From Saprospiraceae bacterium (lineage in GTDB: Bacteria > Bacteroidota > Bacteroidia > Chitinophagales > Saprospiraceae), in contig JADKKF010000002.1 of the NCBI GenBank assembly GCA_016720635.1, forward strand, positions 124,001-188,000: DNA of 64,000 nt. The letters are read 5' to 3'. The notes under the pieces are model-generated. The model was not told the DNA's origin, searched no databases, and was given only the letters and a program-made list of their open reading frames with translations. This document shows, in pieces, positions 36,974-46,649 of this stretch (positions are counted from its first letter, which is position 1; each line of letters opens with the position of its first letter). Both the position numbers and the translations under genes were made by a program.

Positions 36974-37987
36974 ATGGTGGATGATCCCAATGCCTCATCT
37001 AGAAAATCGGATCATATAAATTTGACTTTTCAGTCTCAAACTAATAAATCAAATATTGATTCAAGGTTCAATTATGAACCCCTTTTCCAGGGTCACCCCT
37101 CTAAAGACATAATTCCTAAATTCGAATTGGCAAAAAAAATAATGAATGCCCCTATTTGGATATCAAGCATGACAGGGGGAACCCAATTTGCAAAAAAAAT
37201 AAACGAAAACCTTGCTAGGGCCTGCGGATCCTTCGGCTTAGGTATGGGTCTTGGTTCATGTCGAGGTCTCTTAGAAAGTAACGAGCATTTTGAAGACTTC
37301 AACGTAAGAAAGTTTCTACCAAATCAACCTCTATTCGCCAATCTTGGAATCGCTCAACTAGAAAAATTGATTCTCCAAAAAAAATTAAATACCGTCAAGG
37401 ATCTTGTTGATCGACTTGCTGCCGATGGATTGATTATTCATGTCAATCCGCTTCAAGAATATTTCCAACCCGAAGGAGACAAGTTTCGCATGTCCCCAAT
37501 CCAGATTATTGAAGATTGTTGCCAACATTTTAATTTTCCGCTGATAGTGAAAGAAGTTGGTCATGGGTTCGGACCGAAATCTTTGTTGAGACTGCTACAG
37601 CTCCCTTTAGAAGCTGTTGATTTTGGTGCGGCTGGAGGTACTAATTTTTCGTCAATTGAATTGAAACGGCTTGATAACTATAATCCCAATCCCTTAGAAC
37701 TGGTAGGACATAGTGCCGAAGAAATGATAGAATTTTGTAATTTTATCTCATCAAAAAATAATATTACAACAAAAAAATTGATAATTTCTGGTGGCGTGAA
37801 AGATTCTTTGGATGGTTATTATCTTATTGGAAATTCAAACCTACCTGCGATCTATGGACAAGCTGCAAATTTCCTAAAGCAAGCTTTAATTGATCTTGAT
37901 ACACTTGAAAAATATGTCGATGCCCAACTTCAGAACTTGGCTATGGCATACGCTTATTTAACAGTAAAAAAGTCAAAGTTTGAATAA
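36974..37987 (+). CDS. fni: Isopentenyl-diphosphate delta-isomerase, type 2
   Basis: A 337-residue FMN-dependent isomerase that interconverts isopentenyl and dimethylallyl diphosphate. The family signature SSRKSDHINL is near the N-terminus, then WISSMTGGTQFAKKIN, GMGLGSCRGLL, IHVNPLQEYFQPEGD and DFGAAGGTNFSSIE. I choose the ATG at 36974; a longer frame opens at 36929, but a promoter-like TACATTTG (36933-36940) lies inside that extension and it adds residues not typical of the family. It is the first gene of the isoprenoid cluster and overlaps hmgR by 8 bp. Confidence 0.92.
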   Translation: MVDDPNASSRKSDHINLTFQSQTNKSNIDSRFNYEPLFQGHPSKDIIPKFELAKKIMNAPIWISSMTGGTQFAKKINENLARACGSFGLGMGLGSCRGLLESNEHFEDFNVRKFLPNQPLFANLGIAQLEKLILQKKLNTVKDLVDRLAADGLIIHVNPLQEYFQPEGDKFRMSPIQIIEDCCQHFNFPLIVKEVGHGFGPKSLLRLLQLPLEAVDFGAAGGTNFSSIELKRLDNYNPNPLELVGHSAEEMIEFCNFISSKNNITTKKLIISGGVKDSLDGYYLIGNSNLPAIYGQAANFLKQALIDLDTLEKYVDAQLQNLAMAYAYLTVKKSKFE

Positions 37988-39302
37988 TAAGACAATTTCT
38001 GGATTTTCGAAATTATCCAAAAGAGGAAAACTCAAATGGATTGTTGAGAATTTTTTTAAGGATCCTGAATATACGATGAAGGAGCTGCAAAGTTACTGGC
38101 ATGGCAATGAGGACCAACAAAAAGTAATAGATGGCTTTTCTGAAAATACCATTTCTAATTTTATTTTGCCCTATGGAGTAGCTCCCAACTTTATCATCGA
38201 TGGAAAAGAATACGTCGTCCCAATGGTCATCGAAGAAAGTTCCGTAGTAGCTGCGGCTAGTAGTGCGGCCAAATTTTGGGCTTCTCGTGGTGGATTCAAA
38301 ACGACCATCCTAGGTACCACCAAGATTGGTCAAATTCATTTTTTATGGCGGGGTGACAAAAACAAATTAATTGCCGCGATGCCTTCTATCAAAGCGCGTA
38401 TGCTCAAAGATAGTCTTGATATCGTCTCAAATATGGTCAAAAGAGGCGGTGGAGTAGTGGATATTATACTCAAAGACAGGACAGATAAGGAGCCAGATTA
38501 TTATAAATTCACCGTTTCTTTTGAAACTTGCGATAGCATGGGAGCCAATTTCATCAATTCCTGCCTTGAAAGTTTTTCAAAGTCTTTTTGTGAATGGTGT
38601 ATGGAAGCAGATGACTTTACGGATGTGGAAAAAGATGTAACCATTTTGATGAGCATTTTATCTAATTTCACGCCCGATTGCCTTGTTAAAGCAGAAGTTT
38701 CTTGTCCTGTAGAAGACTTGGGAATCATCGATGACTTGCCCCCAGAAGTATTTGCAGAAAAATTTGCTAAAGCAATTAGAATAGCTCATATAGATCCATA
38801 CAGAGCAACAACTCATAATAAAGGAATTTTTAATGGAATAGATGCCGTGGTCATAGCTACTGCTAATGATTTTAGAGCCATAGAAGCCGCAGGACACACT
38901 TACGCATCGTTGTCTGGTTCATATACTAGTCTTAGTCATTGCACTATCGAAAATGGTATATTTAAGTTTTGGCTAGTTTTACCTTTAGCCGTAGGGACCG
39001 TCGGTGGCTTGACTGCTTTACATCCTATAGCTAAGTTTTCTTTGGAATTACTAGGTTATCCTTCAGCTAAAGAGCTGATGTCCATTATATCTTCTGCTGG
39101 TCTTGCACAAAATTTTGCTGCTATTAAATCTTTGGTTACAACTGGGATACAAAAAGGCCACATGAAAATGCATTTACAAAATATGCTAACCCAATTGAAG
39201 GCTACGGATGAACAAGTTTTAGCCGCTACTGAATATTTCAAAGACAAGGTTGTTTCTTTTGCCTCCTTAAGAGAATTTTTACAAAGCCCTCATGAAGCAT
39301 AG
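37980..39302 (+). CDS. Hydroxymethylglutaryl-CoA reductase, class II type
   Basis: A 440-residue HMG-CoA reductase of the bacterial class II form. Motifs: FSKLSKRGKLKWI at the N-terminus, IEESSVVAAASSAAKFW (substrate loop), DSMGANFINSCLE (cofactor-binding region) and VGTVGGLTALHP. It produces mevalonate from HMG-CoA in the mevalonate route, the likely direction given the neighbouring isomerase and GHMP kinase genes. The start is a TTG that overlaps the fni stop, giving MNNKTISGFSKL as in homologues. It overlaps the next gene by 11 bp. Confidence 0.92.
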   Translation: MNNKTISGFSKLSKRGKLKWIVENFFKDPEYTMKELQSYWHGNEDQQKVIDGFSENTISNFILPYGVAPNFIIDGKEYVVPMVIEESSVVAAASSAAKFWASRGGFKTTILGTTKIGQIHFLWRGDKNKLIAAMPSIKARMLKDSLDIVSNMVKRGGGVVDIILKDRTDKEPDYYKFTVSFETCDSMGANFINSCLESFSKSFCEWCMEADDFTDVEKDVTILMSILSNFTPDCLVKAEVSCPVEDLGIIDDLPPEVFAEKFAKAIRIAHIDPYRATTHNKGIFNGIDAVVIATANDFRAIEAAGHTYASLSGSYTSLSHCTIENGIFKFWLVLPLAVGTVGGLTALHPIAKFSLELLGYPSAKELMSIISSAGLAQNFAAIKSLVTTGIQKGHMKMHLQNMLTQLKATDEQVLAATEYFKDKVVSFASLREFLQSPHEA

Positions 39303-40224
39303 CATAGAAGATATCGGCTTTTCTTTTTCTGCCCATACAAAATTTCTAATTACAGGCGAATATCTTGTCCTTCATGGTGCAAAAGCTTTGGCCTGTCCAT
39401 TGAAATTCTCCCAAAAAGCCAATTTTTTCCCTTCTAATAATCCAATTATTTCTTGTAAATCCTTTGATGAAAATAATAATATTTGGTTTTCTGCTTCCTA
39501 TGATATTCCCAATTTTAAAACTTTAAGTACCTCCGATCCTGCTATTTCAGATACTTTTTGCTCTTTACTCCTGGAAATTTCGAAGGAAAATCAAGCTATA
39601 TTTGCACACGGTTGGGAGATGATTTTTACCTTAGATTTTAATAGAGCTTGGGGTCTTGGCACGAGTAGTACGCTGGTTTCCATCATGGCCGCTTGGGCAA
39701 AAATAGACCCATTTCTTCTACAGTTTAAAATATTTGGAGGCTCTGGATACGACATAGCATGTGCTTCTGCAACTGGACCCATCCTTTACCAACTGGTACA
39801 AAAAGAACCATATTTCGTTCATACAAAATGGGAGATTAGTGACACAGAGAACATGGTTTGTGTTTATCTAAATCAAAAAAAAAATAGCCGAAGTTCTTTG
39901 TTCAGTATCAAAGACAACGTTCCATCATCCGTTCAATTGGAGGAAATGAATGCCCTTACTGAAGCGATACTCAACGCAAAATCCAGCACTGACTTAATTC
40001 CTAACTTTAAACTGCACGAACGCCTTATCAGCCAATTTACAGGCTTTATACCGATACAAGATTCATTGTTTCCAGATTTTCAAGGGGTAGTAAAATCTTT
40101 GGGAGCGTGGGGCGGTGATTTTATTTTTGCCATTAGCCCATTAGGGCCTGAATATACCAAATCATATTTTGGGCAAAAGGATTATACAACACAATTTTCT
40201 TTCGACCAATTAATTTATAGATAA
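39292..40224 (+). CDS. GYDIA-type GHMP kinase of the mevalonate pathway
   Basis: A 310-residue GHMP-fold kinase. TGEYLVLHGAKALACPL is the N-terminal motif, AWGLGTSSTLVSIMAAW the phosphate-binding loop, and GGSGYDIACASATGP carries the GYDIA box that names this Bacteroidota group. It sits within the fni-hmgR cluster, so it most likely phosphorylates mevalonate or phosphomevalonate. Known Bacteroidota often lack a standard phosphomevalonate kinase, and this protein is the natural candidate, which is inference. It is 1 bp from the next gene. Confidence 0.88.
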   Translation: MKHSIEDIGFSFSAHTKFLITGEYLVLHGAKALACPLKFSQKANFFPSNNPIISCKSFDENNNIWFSASYDIPNFKTLSTSDPAISDTFCSLLLEISKENQAIFAHGWEMIFTLDFNRAWGLGTSSTLVSIMAAWAKIDPFLLQFKIFGGSGYDIACASATGPILYQLVQKEPYFVHTKWEISDTENMVCVYLNQKKNSRSSLFSIKDNVPSSVQLEEMNALTEAILNAKSSTDLIPNFKLHERLISQFTGFIPIQDSLFPDFQGVVKSLGAWGGDFIFAISPLGPEYTKSYFGQKDYTTQFSFDQLIYR

Positions 40225-40225
40225 T

Positions 40226-40951
40226 ATGCCAACATCCTGGAGTGAATGTACTTTTTTGAAAGCCGAAAAAATCAGCCCAAATACTCAATTATTTTTTTTC
40301 AAAGTAGATACTAACTTTAGTTTCATTGCTGGTCAGTTCATTACTTTTGACTTACCCGTCTCCGAAAAGAGGTCGCAGCGATGGAAATCCTTTTCTATTG
40401 CCAATTCGAGTTTTGAAACCAATGTCATCGAGTTGTGTATAAGCCATGTAGATGGTGGTCTAGCGACAAATTTTCTTTTTCAAGAAATGAAAGTTGGAAC
40501 AAAGTTAAAATTTAAAGGTCCCGATGGACAGTTCGTTTTTCATGAAAAAAATAAAGACAAAAATCATATTTTTATTTGTACTGGAACGGGAATAGTGCCG
40601 TGCAGATCCATTTTAATTGCCTTACTTGCAAATTGCAAGTCAGAAAATATTCAACACCATTTGATTTTTGGGACCCGATTTGCAAACGGAATTTTATATG
40701 AAGAAGAATTAAAAATGTGGGACAATTCCAATAGTCATTTTAGATATGATATCTGTCTCTCAAAAGACCCTCAACGTATGGATGTTTATCACGGTTACGT
40801 CCATCAAATTTATCTCGACCTGTACAATGATGCCTCACCCAATAATATTTTTTACATTTGTGGATGGCAAAATATGGTAGATGAAGCGGTTGAAAACTTA
40901 AAACAGCTTGGTTACAGCCCAGATCAAATCCAAATAGAACTTTATGGTTGA
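40226..40951 (+). CDS. Ferredoxin-NADP reductase-like FAD oxidoreductase
   Basis: A 241-residue FNR-fold protein: an FAD-binding beta-barrel (residues about 1-100, with RWKSFSIANS as the flavin RxxS-type motif) and an NAD(P)-binding part with CTGTGIVPCRS and the C-terminal FYICGWQNMVDEA. No iron-sulfur domain is fused. It starts 1 bp after the GHMP kinase gene. Type 2 isopentenyl isomerase needs reduced FMN, so this reductase may supply electrons in the same cluster; that is inference, and other partners are equally possible. Confidence 0.85.
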   Translation: MPTSWSECTFLKAEKISPNTQLFFFKVDTNFSFIAGQFITFDLPVSEKRSQRWKSFSIANSSFETNVIELCISHVDGGLATNFLFQEMKVGTKLKFKGPDGQFVFHEKNKDKNHIFICTGTGIVPCRSILIALLANCKSENIQHHLIFGTRFANGILYEEELKMWDNSNSHFRYDICLSKDPQRMDVYHGYVHQIYLDLYNDASPNNIFYICGWQNMVDEAVENLKQLGYSPDQIQIELYG

Positions 40952-40984
40952 TGTAAAATTTTAAAACAAAATAACTAATTCACA

Positions 40985-41344
40985 ATGGAAAAGTATGATA
41001 CCGTTGATGGTTACATTAATTCCTTTAATGGAGATTTGAAAAAGAAATTAACAGAGATTAGATCGGTCATTATTTCCAACTACCCTGATTTGATCGAGTC
41101 CATCTCATATGGAATTCCAGCCTACAAACTGCATAAAAAACCCATAATTTATTTTGCCGGTTTTAAAAATCATATTGGATTATATGCTACTCCTACCGCT
41201 CATGAGCATTTTTCACAAAAATTAGAAAAATATAAACAAGGCAAAGGCTCTGTACAAATACCGCTATCTGACCAAATTCCTTTTGAATTAATCACTGAAA
41301 TGATTGCCTTCAATATCCAATCGACAAAATCGAAATCCGATTAA
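40985..41344 (+). CDS. DUF1801 family protein (YdhG-like)
   Basis: A 119-residue protein with the DUF1801 pattern: TVDGYINSFNGDLKKKL, then ESISYGIPAYKLHKKPI and FAGFKNHIGLYATP, and a C-terminal basic helix. The fold resembles frataxin-like iron-binding proteins, but a biochemical role is not established. It follows the reductase gene by 33 bp. Confidence 0.85.
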   Translation: MEKYDTVDGYINSFNGDLKKKLTEIRSVIISNYPDLIESISYGIPAYKLHKKPIIYFAGFKNHIGLYATPTAHEHFSQKLEKYKQGKGSVQIPLSDQIPFELITEMIAFNIQSTKSKSD

Positions 41345-41475
41345 TTCTCATAATTTAAGTAACATCTTATCAAAATTTTCAGTAAAAACCGATCTCAAAG
41401 ATTGCTTTAAATGAAAAAATCCCGCCAACATATTACACTTTTGGCTTATATTTGCTTTTTTATATCAATACTTAA

Positions 41476-44088
41476 ATGTCTGATAACCAAAAGTTTGACC
41501 CAACCGATAGAAAAGGCGACTCGCTTTCCGTAACCACCATGTACCAAGATTATTTCTTGGACTATGCCTCATATGTTATTTTAGAACGTGCCGTACCAGC
41601 GATTGAAGATGGATTAAAACCCGTCCAAAGGCGTATTCTACATGCATTGAAAGAGATGGATGATGGGCGGTTTCATAAAGTTGCCAATGTCATCGGTCAA
41701 ACCATGCAGTTTCACCCACATGGGGATGCCTCCATTGGAGATGCCTTGGTTAACATCGGCCAAAAAAACTTACTCATAGAGACCCAAGGAAACTGGGGTG
41801 ACATTAGAACAGGAGATTCAGCTGCTGCGCCGAGATATATCGAAGCCAGATTGACCAAGTTCGCCCTAGAGGTCGGATTCAATCCAGACATCACTCAATG
41901 GCAACTTTCTTATGATGGCCGTAAAAAAGAACCCATCGTCCTACCCATGAAATTTCCACTTTTGCTCTCAGAAGGCGTGGAAGGCATCGCTGTAGGTTTG
42001 AGCACGAAGCTCATGCCGCACAATTTCATTGAAATACTAGAAGGCTGTATTGCGATATTGAAGGGAAAAGAAACCATGCTTCTACCCGATTTTTTAACGG
42101 GTGGATTGCTAGATGCTTCACTGTACAATCGAGGTAAAAGGGGTGGGAAAATACGAGTTCGCGCCCAAATCCAAGCAGTGGATAAAAAGAACTTAATCAT
42201 TACCCAGATTCCTTATGGCTGTACCACGGGTTCTATCATCGATAGTATTCTCAAAGCCAACGACAAAGGGCAAATAAAAATTAAAAAAGTAGTTGACAAC
42301 ACCGCCAAAGATGTTGAAATAGCCATAGAACTAAATCCAGGCATCTCCCCTGACCAAACTATTGATGCATTATATGCTTTCACAGAGTGTGAAATATCAA
42401 TTTCTCCTAACGCATGCGTTATCATCGATTCCAAGCCTTATTTCCTCGATGTCGATGAAATATTGAAAATAACTACTTTTAGAATAAAAGACTTGTTGGG
42501 CCAGGAGTTGCAGATAAAACTAGATGATTTACTCGAGAGATGGCATTTTGCAAGTTTGGAAAAAATATTCATAGAAAATAGAGTTTACCACAAAATAGAA
42601 GAATGTGAAACTTGGGATGATGTTATAAATACGATTGACGTCGAAATGCGAAAATACATCCTGACACCGTCTATGAAAGCTGAAGCAGGTGATACTAGAA
42701 TTCAACTCGTTAGAGAACTTACAGAGGAGGACATTTTGCGACTTACAGAAATAAAAATCAAAAGAATCTCCAAATTCAACTCCTTCAAGGCCGATGAATT
42801 AATCGTCGATCTCAACAAAGAGATGGAACAGGTGCGATTTGATTTAGAACATCTAAATGATTATTCCATCGCCTATTTTAAAAAACTCATAGATAAATAT
42901 GGAAAAGGTAGGGAACGAAAAACCACCATCACCGTATTTGACCAAATCGAGGCAAAACAGGTAGTTGCAAATAATTCTAAGCTCTATGTCAATAAAGTGG
43001 AGGGCTTTATGGGATATGGTATCAAAAAAGAAGAGTTCATAAGCGACTGTTCGGATATAGATGATATCATTGCTTTTAGAAGAGATGGAAAATTTATTGT
43101 CTCCAAAATCGGTGAAAAAGTTTTTGTAGGTAAAGATATAATTCACATCGCCGTTTGGTTAAAAAACGACGACCGAACCACCTATCATGTACTTTATGTG
43201 GATGGAAAATCCGGTTTTATCTATGGAAAGCGATTCAACGTACTAGGCATAACCCGGGATAAAGAATATGACCTGACCATGGGGCACCCCAATTCAAAAA
43301 TATTATACTTTTCTGCAAATCCCAATGGAGAGGCAGAGCGGGTGCAATTTCAACTTTCTCCCTCTTGCAAAGCCAAAATTAAAATATTTGACTTTGATTT
43401 TGCTACTTTGGCCATCAAAGGAAGATCTTCTCAGGGCAATATCATCACAAAACATCCTGTCAAGAAAATTACCCAAAAAGAAATTGGTAAATCTACGATC
43501 GGAGCTCAAAAAATTTGGTTTGATGATATAACAGGTAGATTAAATAAGGAGATGCGGGGTAGATTCCTTGGTGAATTTGATACGGGAGACAAGATACTGG
43601 TGATATTCAATTCTGGTCACTATGAATTGACTGATTTCGAAATGACCAATAGATACACAATGGGCGACATCTATTTGCTGCAAAAATGGGATCCCATGGC
43701 TCCACTTAACATCGTGTATTTTGATGGTGAAAGGCAATGGACTATGGTAAAACGCTTTGTCATCGATGCCGTTTCTTTGGGTACAAAATACTTATTCATC
43801 TCAGAACATCCCCAATCAAAATTATTGTTCGCTTCCACCCATGACAATGCGCGTATAGCATATACTTATAAATTAAAGTCCAATAAAATGGAAGGAGAGA
43901 TTACGCTTAACGAATTTGTAGATACCAAGGGTTGGAAAGCCTTGGGAAACAAACTCAGCGATCAATTACTAACCAATATAAAAGAAATTTTGCCACCGAA
44001 TCCAGAAAAAGTAAAAGTGGGTGATACCATCGAATTCAATTTGAACGAGGGAACACAAGGCACACTATTTGATCCAGAACAATTTTAG
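41476..44088 (+). CDS. parC: DNA topoisomerase IV subunit A (gyrA/parC family)
   Basis: An 870-residue type IIA topoisomerase A subunit. The winged-helix core has LKPVQRRILHAL, NVIGQTMQFHPHGDASIGDAL and the catalytic tyrosine in AAPRYIEARL (Tyr121). A coiled-coil tower follows, then a C-terminal beta-pinwheel (about 500-860) without the full GyrA box, which favours ParC over GyrA. It cuts and rejoins DNA to separate daughter chromosomes with ParE, not encoded here. The GH16 gene begins 14 bp downstream. Confidence 0.9.
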   Translation: MSDNQKFDPTDRKGDSLSVTTMYQDYFLDYASYVILERAVPAIEDGLKPVQRRILHALKEMDDGRFHKVANVIGQTMQFHPHGDASIGDALVNIGQKNLLIETQGNWGDIRTGDSAAAPRYIEARLTKFALEVGFNPDITQWQLSYDGRKKEPIVLPMKFPLLLSEGVEGIAVGLSTKLMPHNFIEILEGCIAILKGKETMLLPDFLTGGLLDASLYNRGKRGGKIRVRAQIQAVDKKNLIITQIPYGCTTGSIIDSILKANDKGQIKIKKVVDNTAKDVEIAIELNPGISPDQTIDALYAFTECEISISPNACVIIDSKPYFLDVDEILKITTFRIKDLLGQELQIKLDDLLERWHFASLEKIFIENRVYHKIEECETWDDVINTIDVEMRKYILTPSMKAEAGDTRIQLVRELTEEDILRLTEIKIKRISKFNSFKADELIVDLNKEMEQVRFDLEHLNDYSIAYFKKLIDKYGKGRERKTTITVFDQIEAKQVVANNSKLYVNKVEGFMGYGIKKEEFISDCSDIDDIIAFRRDGKFIVSKIGEKVFVGKDIIHIAVWLKNDDRTTYHVLYVDGKSGFIYGKRFNVLGITRDKEYDLTMGHPNSKILYFSANPNGEAERVQFQLSPSCKAKIKIFDFDFATLAIKGRSSQGNIITKHPVKKITQKEIGKSTIGAQKIWFDDITGRLNKEMRGRFLGEFDTGDKILVIFNSGHYELTDFEMTNRYTMGDIYLLQKWDPMAPLNIVYFDGERQWTMVKRFVIDAVSLGTKYLFISEHPQSKLLFASTHDNARIAYTYKLKSNKMEGEITLNEFVDTKGWKALGNKLSDQLLTNIKEILPPNPEKVKVGDTIEFNLNEGTQGTLFDPEQF

Positions 44089-44102
44089 CTAATCTGAAAT
44101 TT

Positions 44103-45281
44103 ATGTCACGCATCAACACACATTTTTTCCTTTGTTTTCTTGCTTTTGGGCTGACTTTTTCCTCAAATTTTATTTTGGCTCAGAAAAAAGAATTTTTTTC
44201 GGGTAATAGATGCGATACGGGATCTTGGAAATTGGTTTTTGCAGATGAATTTAATGGTCCTACCTTGGATAGATCTATCTGGAGGTCATACGGAGCCAAA
44301 TGGGAGGATCAGTCGGACAATTGGGAGTTTGGACGAACTCATGGCAATGAAGGTCAAATTTATACAGACACCAATTTTATTTTTCAAGATGGAATTTTAA
44401 AAATTTACACAGAAAAAAAATTGGCAACCTGGTTTACTGCTTCTAGAAATCACACTTCTGGCTTTATTGAATCCATAAATAGTGGCTTCGAATATGGCAA
44501 ATATGAAATAAAATGCCGCTTACCCAAAGGTGCTGGACTTTGGCCTGCTTTTTGGCTTTGGGGAGGCGATGAAATTGACATTTTTGAAGCCGATGGGGGT
44601 GATTCAAAGGTTTTTACATCCAATACGCATTTCTGCTATGGTAATCCTTCCTGCAACTCCATGCAATGGCATAAAGTTCGAGATCTTTCTAAAAAATTCC
44701 ACGTTTTTACGGTAGAATGGAGCCCACATTTCATTAAATGGTTTTTTGATGATAAATTGGTTAGGACATTATCCAAATACAAACTTCCTGAAGATCTCCG
44801 AGATCAATGTTTACTTACTGCAGCTGAATATGAGGTGGATAGCCTTTTTCCCGACCAGAAAATGAAAATTATTGCCAATCTAGCCCTTTGGGATTGGTCA
44901 AAACCTTTTGATTCTAAAAAAAGAAATGCTCCCACAAAATATTATTTTGATATAGATTATATCCGTGTTTATCAAAAAACTCCTCAAAGCGATCTTTTCG
45001 ATTTGTGCGCTAAAAGACAATTAGTCGGCCCTGAAAAAATCATTGAAGATAGTGAATATACTTATAGCCTAGAAGGTCTTGGTAGCAAGGTTTCATCTTG
45101 GCAGGTTTCCAAAAACCTTATAGTTATTAGAAAAGATGAAAAATCTATAACCGTTAAGCCCAAATATATCCAAAATCTCAAAGACCGCGATATCGGTTAT
45201 GTCCAATTGGCTTTGGTTGATCCTCAGCCCTGCTCCCCAAAGTTGTTGAAGAAATATTTTAAGATTCAGTTCTTAATGTAA
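44103..45281 (+). CDS. Glycoside hydrolase family 16 enzyme, secreted
   Basis: A 392-residue protein with a signal peptide (about 1-26, ending ILAQ). The GH16 domain spans about residues 40-290. The catalytic motif DEIDIFEADG gives nucleophile Glu157, Asp159 and acid/base Glu162, and AFWLWG precedes it. GH16 enzymes cut beta-1,3 or beta-1,4 glucans and galactans such as laminarin, agar or carrageenan; the exact substrate is not clear. The last 90 residues are a small beta domain. The stop overlaps the end of the convergent ybeY by 23 bp. Confidence 0.9.
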   Translation: MSRINTHFFLCFLAFGLTFSSNFILAQKKEFFSGNRCDTGSWKLVFADEFNGPTLDRSIWRSYGAKWEDQSDNWEFGRTHGNEGQIYTDTNFIFQDGILKIYTEKKLATWFTASRNHTSGFIESINSGFEYGKYEIKCRLPKGAGLWPAFWLWGGDEIDIFEADGGDSKVFTSNTHFCYGNPSCNSMQWHKVRDLSKKFHVFTVEWSPHFIKWFFDDKLVRTLSKYKLPEDLRDQCLLTAAEYEVDSLFPDQKMKIIANLALWDWSKPFDSKKRNAPTKYYFDIDYIRVYQKTPQSDLFDLCAKRQLVGPEKIIEDSEYTYSLEGLGSKVSSWQVSKNLIVIRKDEKSITVKPKYIQNLKDRDIGYVQLALVDPQPCSPKLLKKYFKIQFLM

Positions 45282-45693
45282 TTTTTTCCCAAAGGTTTAG
45301 TGCTTGATTTTCCATTTTGCGCATCTCCTCCTTTTCCTCACTAGATTTGTCTTTATAGCCAATGAGATGTAATAATCCGTGGGCCATGACCCGCTTTAAC
45401 TCGGCATCCGAGCCGACTTCGTACTTTTTTGCATTCTCATCGGTTCTTTCTTTGCTTATGTATATATCAGCAACTATCGGATTGCTCTCATAACCAAACG
45501 TGATGATATCCGTATAATCATCGTGCTTCAAGTATTCCTGATTGATAGAAAGTAGGTATTCATCATTACAAAAAATATAATTGATGTTTTGAATTTGCTT
45601 ATTACATGACAATGCTAACTCATTAAGCCAAGCTTTATGTCGCTTTCTTTCCTTTAAAAAAGAACTGACGCCTTCAAAATAAAAATTTATCAC
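45259..45693 (-). CDS. ybeY: Endoribonuclease YbeY, rRNA maturation
   Basis: A 144-residue YbeY (UPF0054) protein needed for 16S rRNA 3' processing and ribosome quality control. The metal-binding motif reads HGLLHLIGYKD: the first two histidines are present, and the third ligand position of the usual HGxLHLxGYDH is Asp, as in many Bacteroidota homologues. Upstream, NQEYLKHDDYTDIITF is also typical. It overlaps the GH16 gene tail to tail by 23 bp. Confidence 0.92.
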   Translation of the reverse strand: MINFYFEGVSSFLKERKRHKAWLNELALSCNKQIQNINYIFCNDEYLLSINQEYLKHDDYTDIITFGYESNPIVADIYISKERTDENAKKYEVGSDAELKRVMAHGLLHLIGYKDKSSEEKEEMRKMENQALNLWEKITLRTES

Positions 45694-45701
45694 GGTGAAA
45701 A

Positions 45702-46091
45702 TTAATGGATACTAAATTCTAATTCTACTGTCTTACCTTGATTAGAATATTCCACCCTATTACACAAGTTTTTCATGAGATAAATCCCCCTACCTCCACA
45801 CTTATGGATATTTTCAACGGAAGTTGGATCTGCTACCATTCCTGGGTCAAATCCTCTACCTTGATGGGATACTTTAAAACTAATGCTGGCATTGCAAAAA
45901 GAATATGAAATCTGTATCTTTTTATTGGCTGAAAGCCTATTGCCATGAATCATTGCATTATTGACTGCTTCTGTTAGACTGATAAGGATATCAGGATACT
46001 TGTCTTCGCTGATATGATATCTCTTAGATATGGTCTCAACGAATTCCTCTAACTCAGCTATACATTTTGGAGAACTACCAATTTCTAACAT
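45702..46091 (-). CDS. Anti-sigma-factor-type ATP-binding protein (RsbW-like)
   Basis: A 129-residue GHKL ATPase fold of the RsbW/SpoIIAB kind. The N box reads LTEAVNNAMIHGN, the G1 box RGFDPG and the G2 box CGGRGIYLMKNL. These proteins are kinases that bind sigma factors or act on anti-anti-sigma STAS proteins. I place the start at the ATG giving MLEIGSSPK; a TTG start at 46121 would add ten residues. No cognate STAS or sigma gene is adjacent; ybeY lies 8 bp downstream. Confidence 0.82.
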   Translation of the reverse strand: MLEIGSSPKCIAELEEFVETISKRYHISEDKYPDILISLTEAVNNAMIHGNRLSANKKIQISYSFCNASISFKVSHQGRGFDPGMVADPTSVENIHKCGGRGIYLMKNLCNRVEYSNQGKTVELEFSIH

Positions 46092-46202
46092 CAAAATTTC
46101 CTGTTTCGTATAATAAAACAATCATCTAGAATTCTGGATATGACGTTGATAACAATTAATTACAAAAAATAATTCCCGATATCGCAATTATTTAAACAAA
46201 AA

Positions 46203-46649
46203 TTATGCCAAAAGCTTTTTCACTATTTCCGATATCAACTTACCATCGGCTTGTCCTGCCATACTTTTGCTGGCTAGACCCATTACCTTGCCCATATCCT
46301 TCATGGATTCAGCTCCTGTTTCCTTGATTATTTGCTTGATATTTTCCTCGATCTCATCGTTGCTTAGCGCTTGAGGCAAGTATTTTTCTATGACCGCTAT
46401 TTCTTCTCTTTCGATCACGGCTAAGTCCTCCCGATTCTGTTTGACATATATCTCGAGGGAATCTTTTCTCTGTTTTAATAATTTTTGCAAGATTTGGATT
46501 TCTTTGGCTTCATCGATTATATTACCACTTCCATCGGTTTTCACCAACATGATAGCACTTTTGATACCCCTCAGTGCCCTTAAGGTTGCTTTGTCTTGAG
46601 CCTTCATACCAGCGATGATGGCTTCGTTAATTTTTACTTCTAAACTCAT
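46203..46649 (-). CDS. GatB/YqeY domain protein
   Basis: A 148-residue YqeY-like protein, helical throughout, with LRALRGIKSAIMLVKTD, LQKLLKQRKDSLEIY and the C-terminal motif GKVMGLASKSMAGQADGK that recalls the tRNA-binding tail of GatB. The function of stand-alone YqeY proteins is not firmly known; tRNA binding is presumed. It begins directly after the rsmA stop (46649/46650). Confidence 0.9.
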   Translation of the reverse strand: MSLEVKINEAIIAGMKAQDKATLRALRGIKSAIMLVKTDGSGNIIDEAKEIQILQKLLKQRKDSLEIYVKQNREDLAVIEREEIAVIEKYLPQALSNDEIEENIKQIIKETGAESMKDMGKVMGLASKSMAGQADGKLISEIVKKLLA

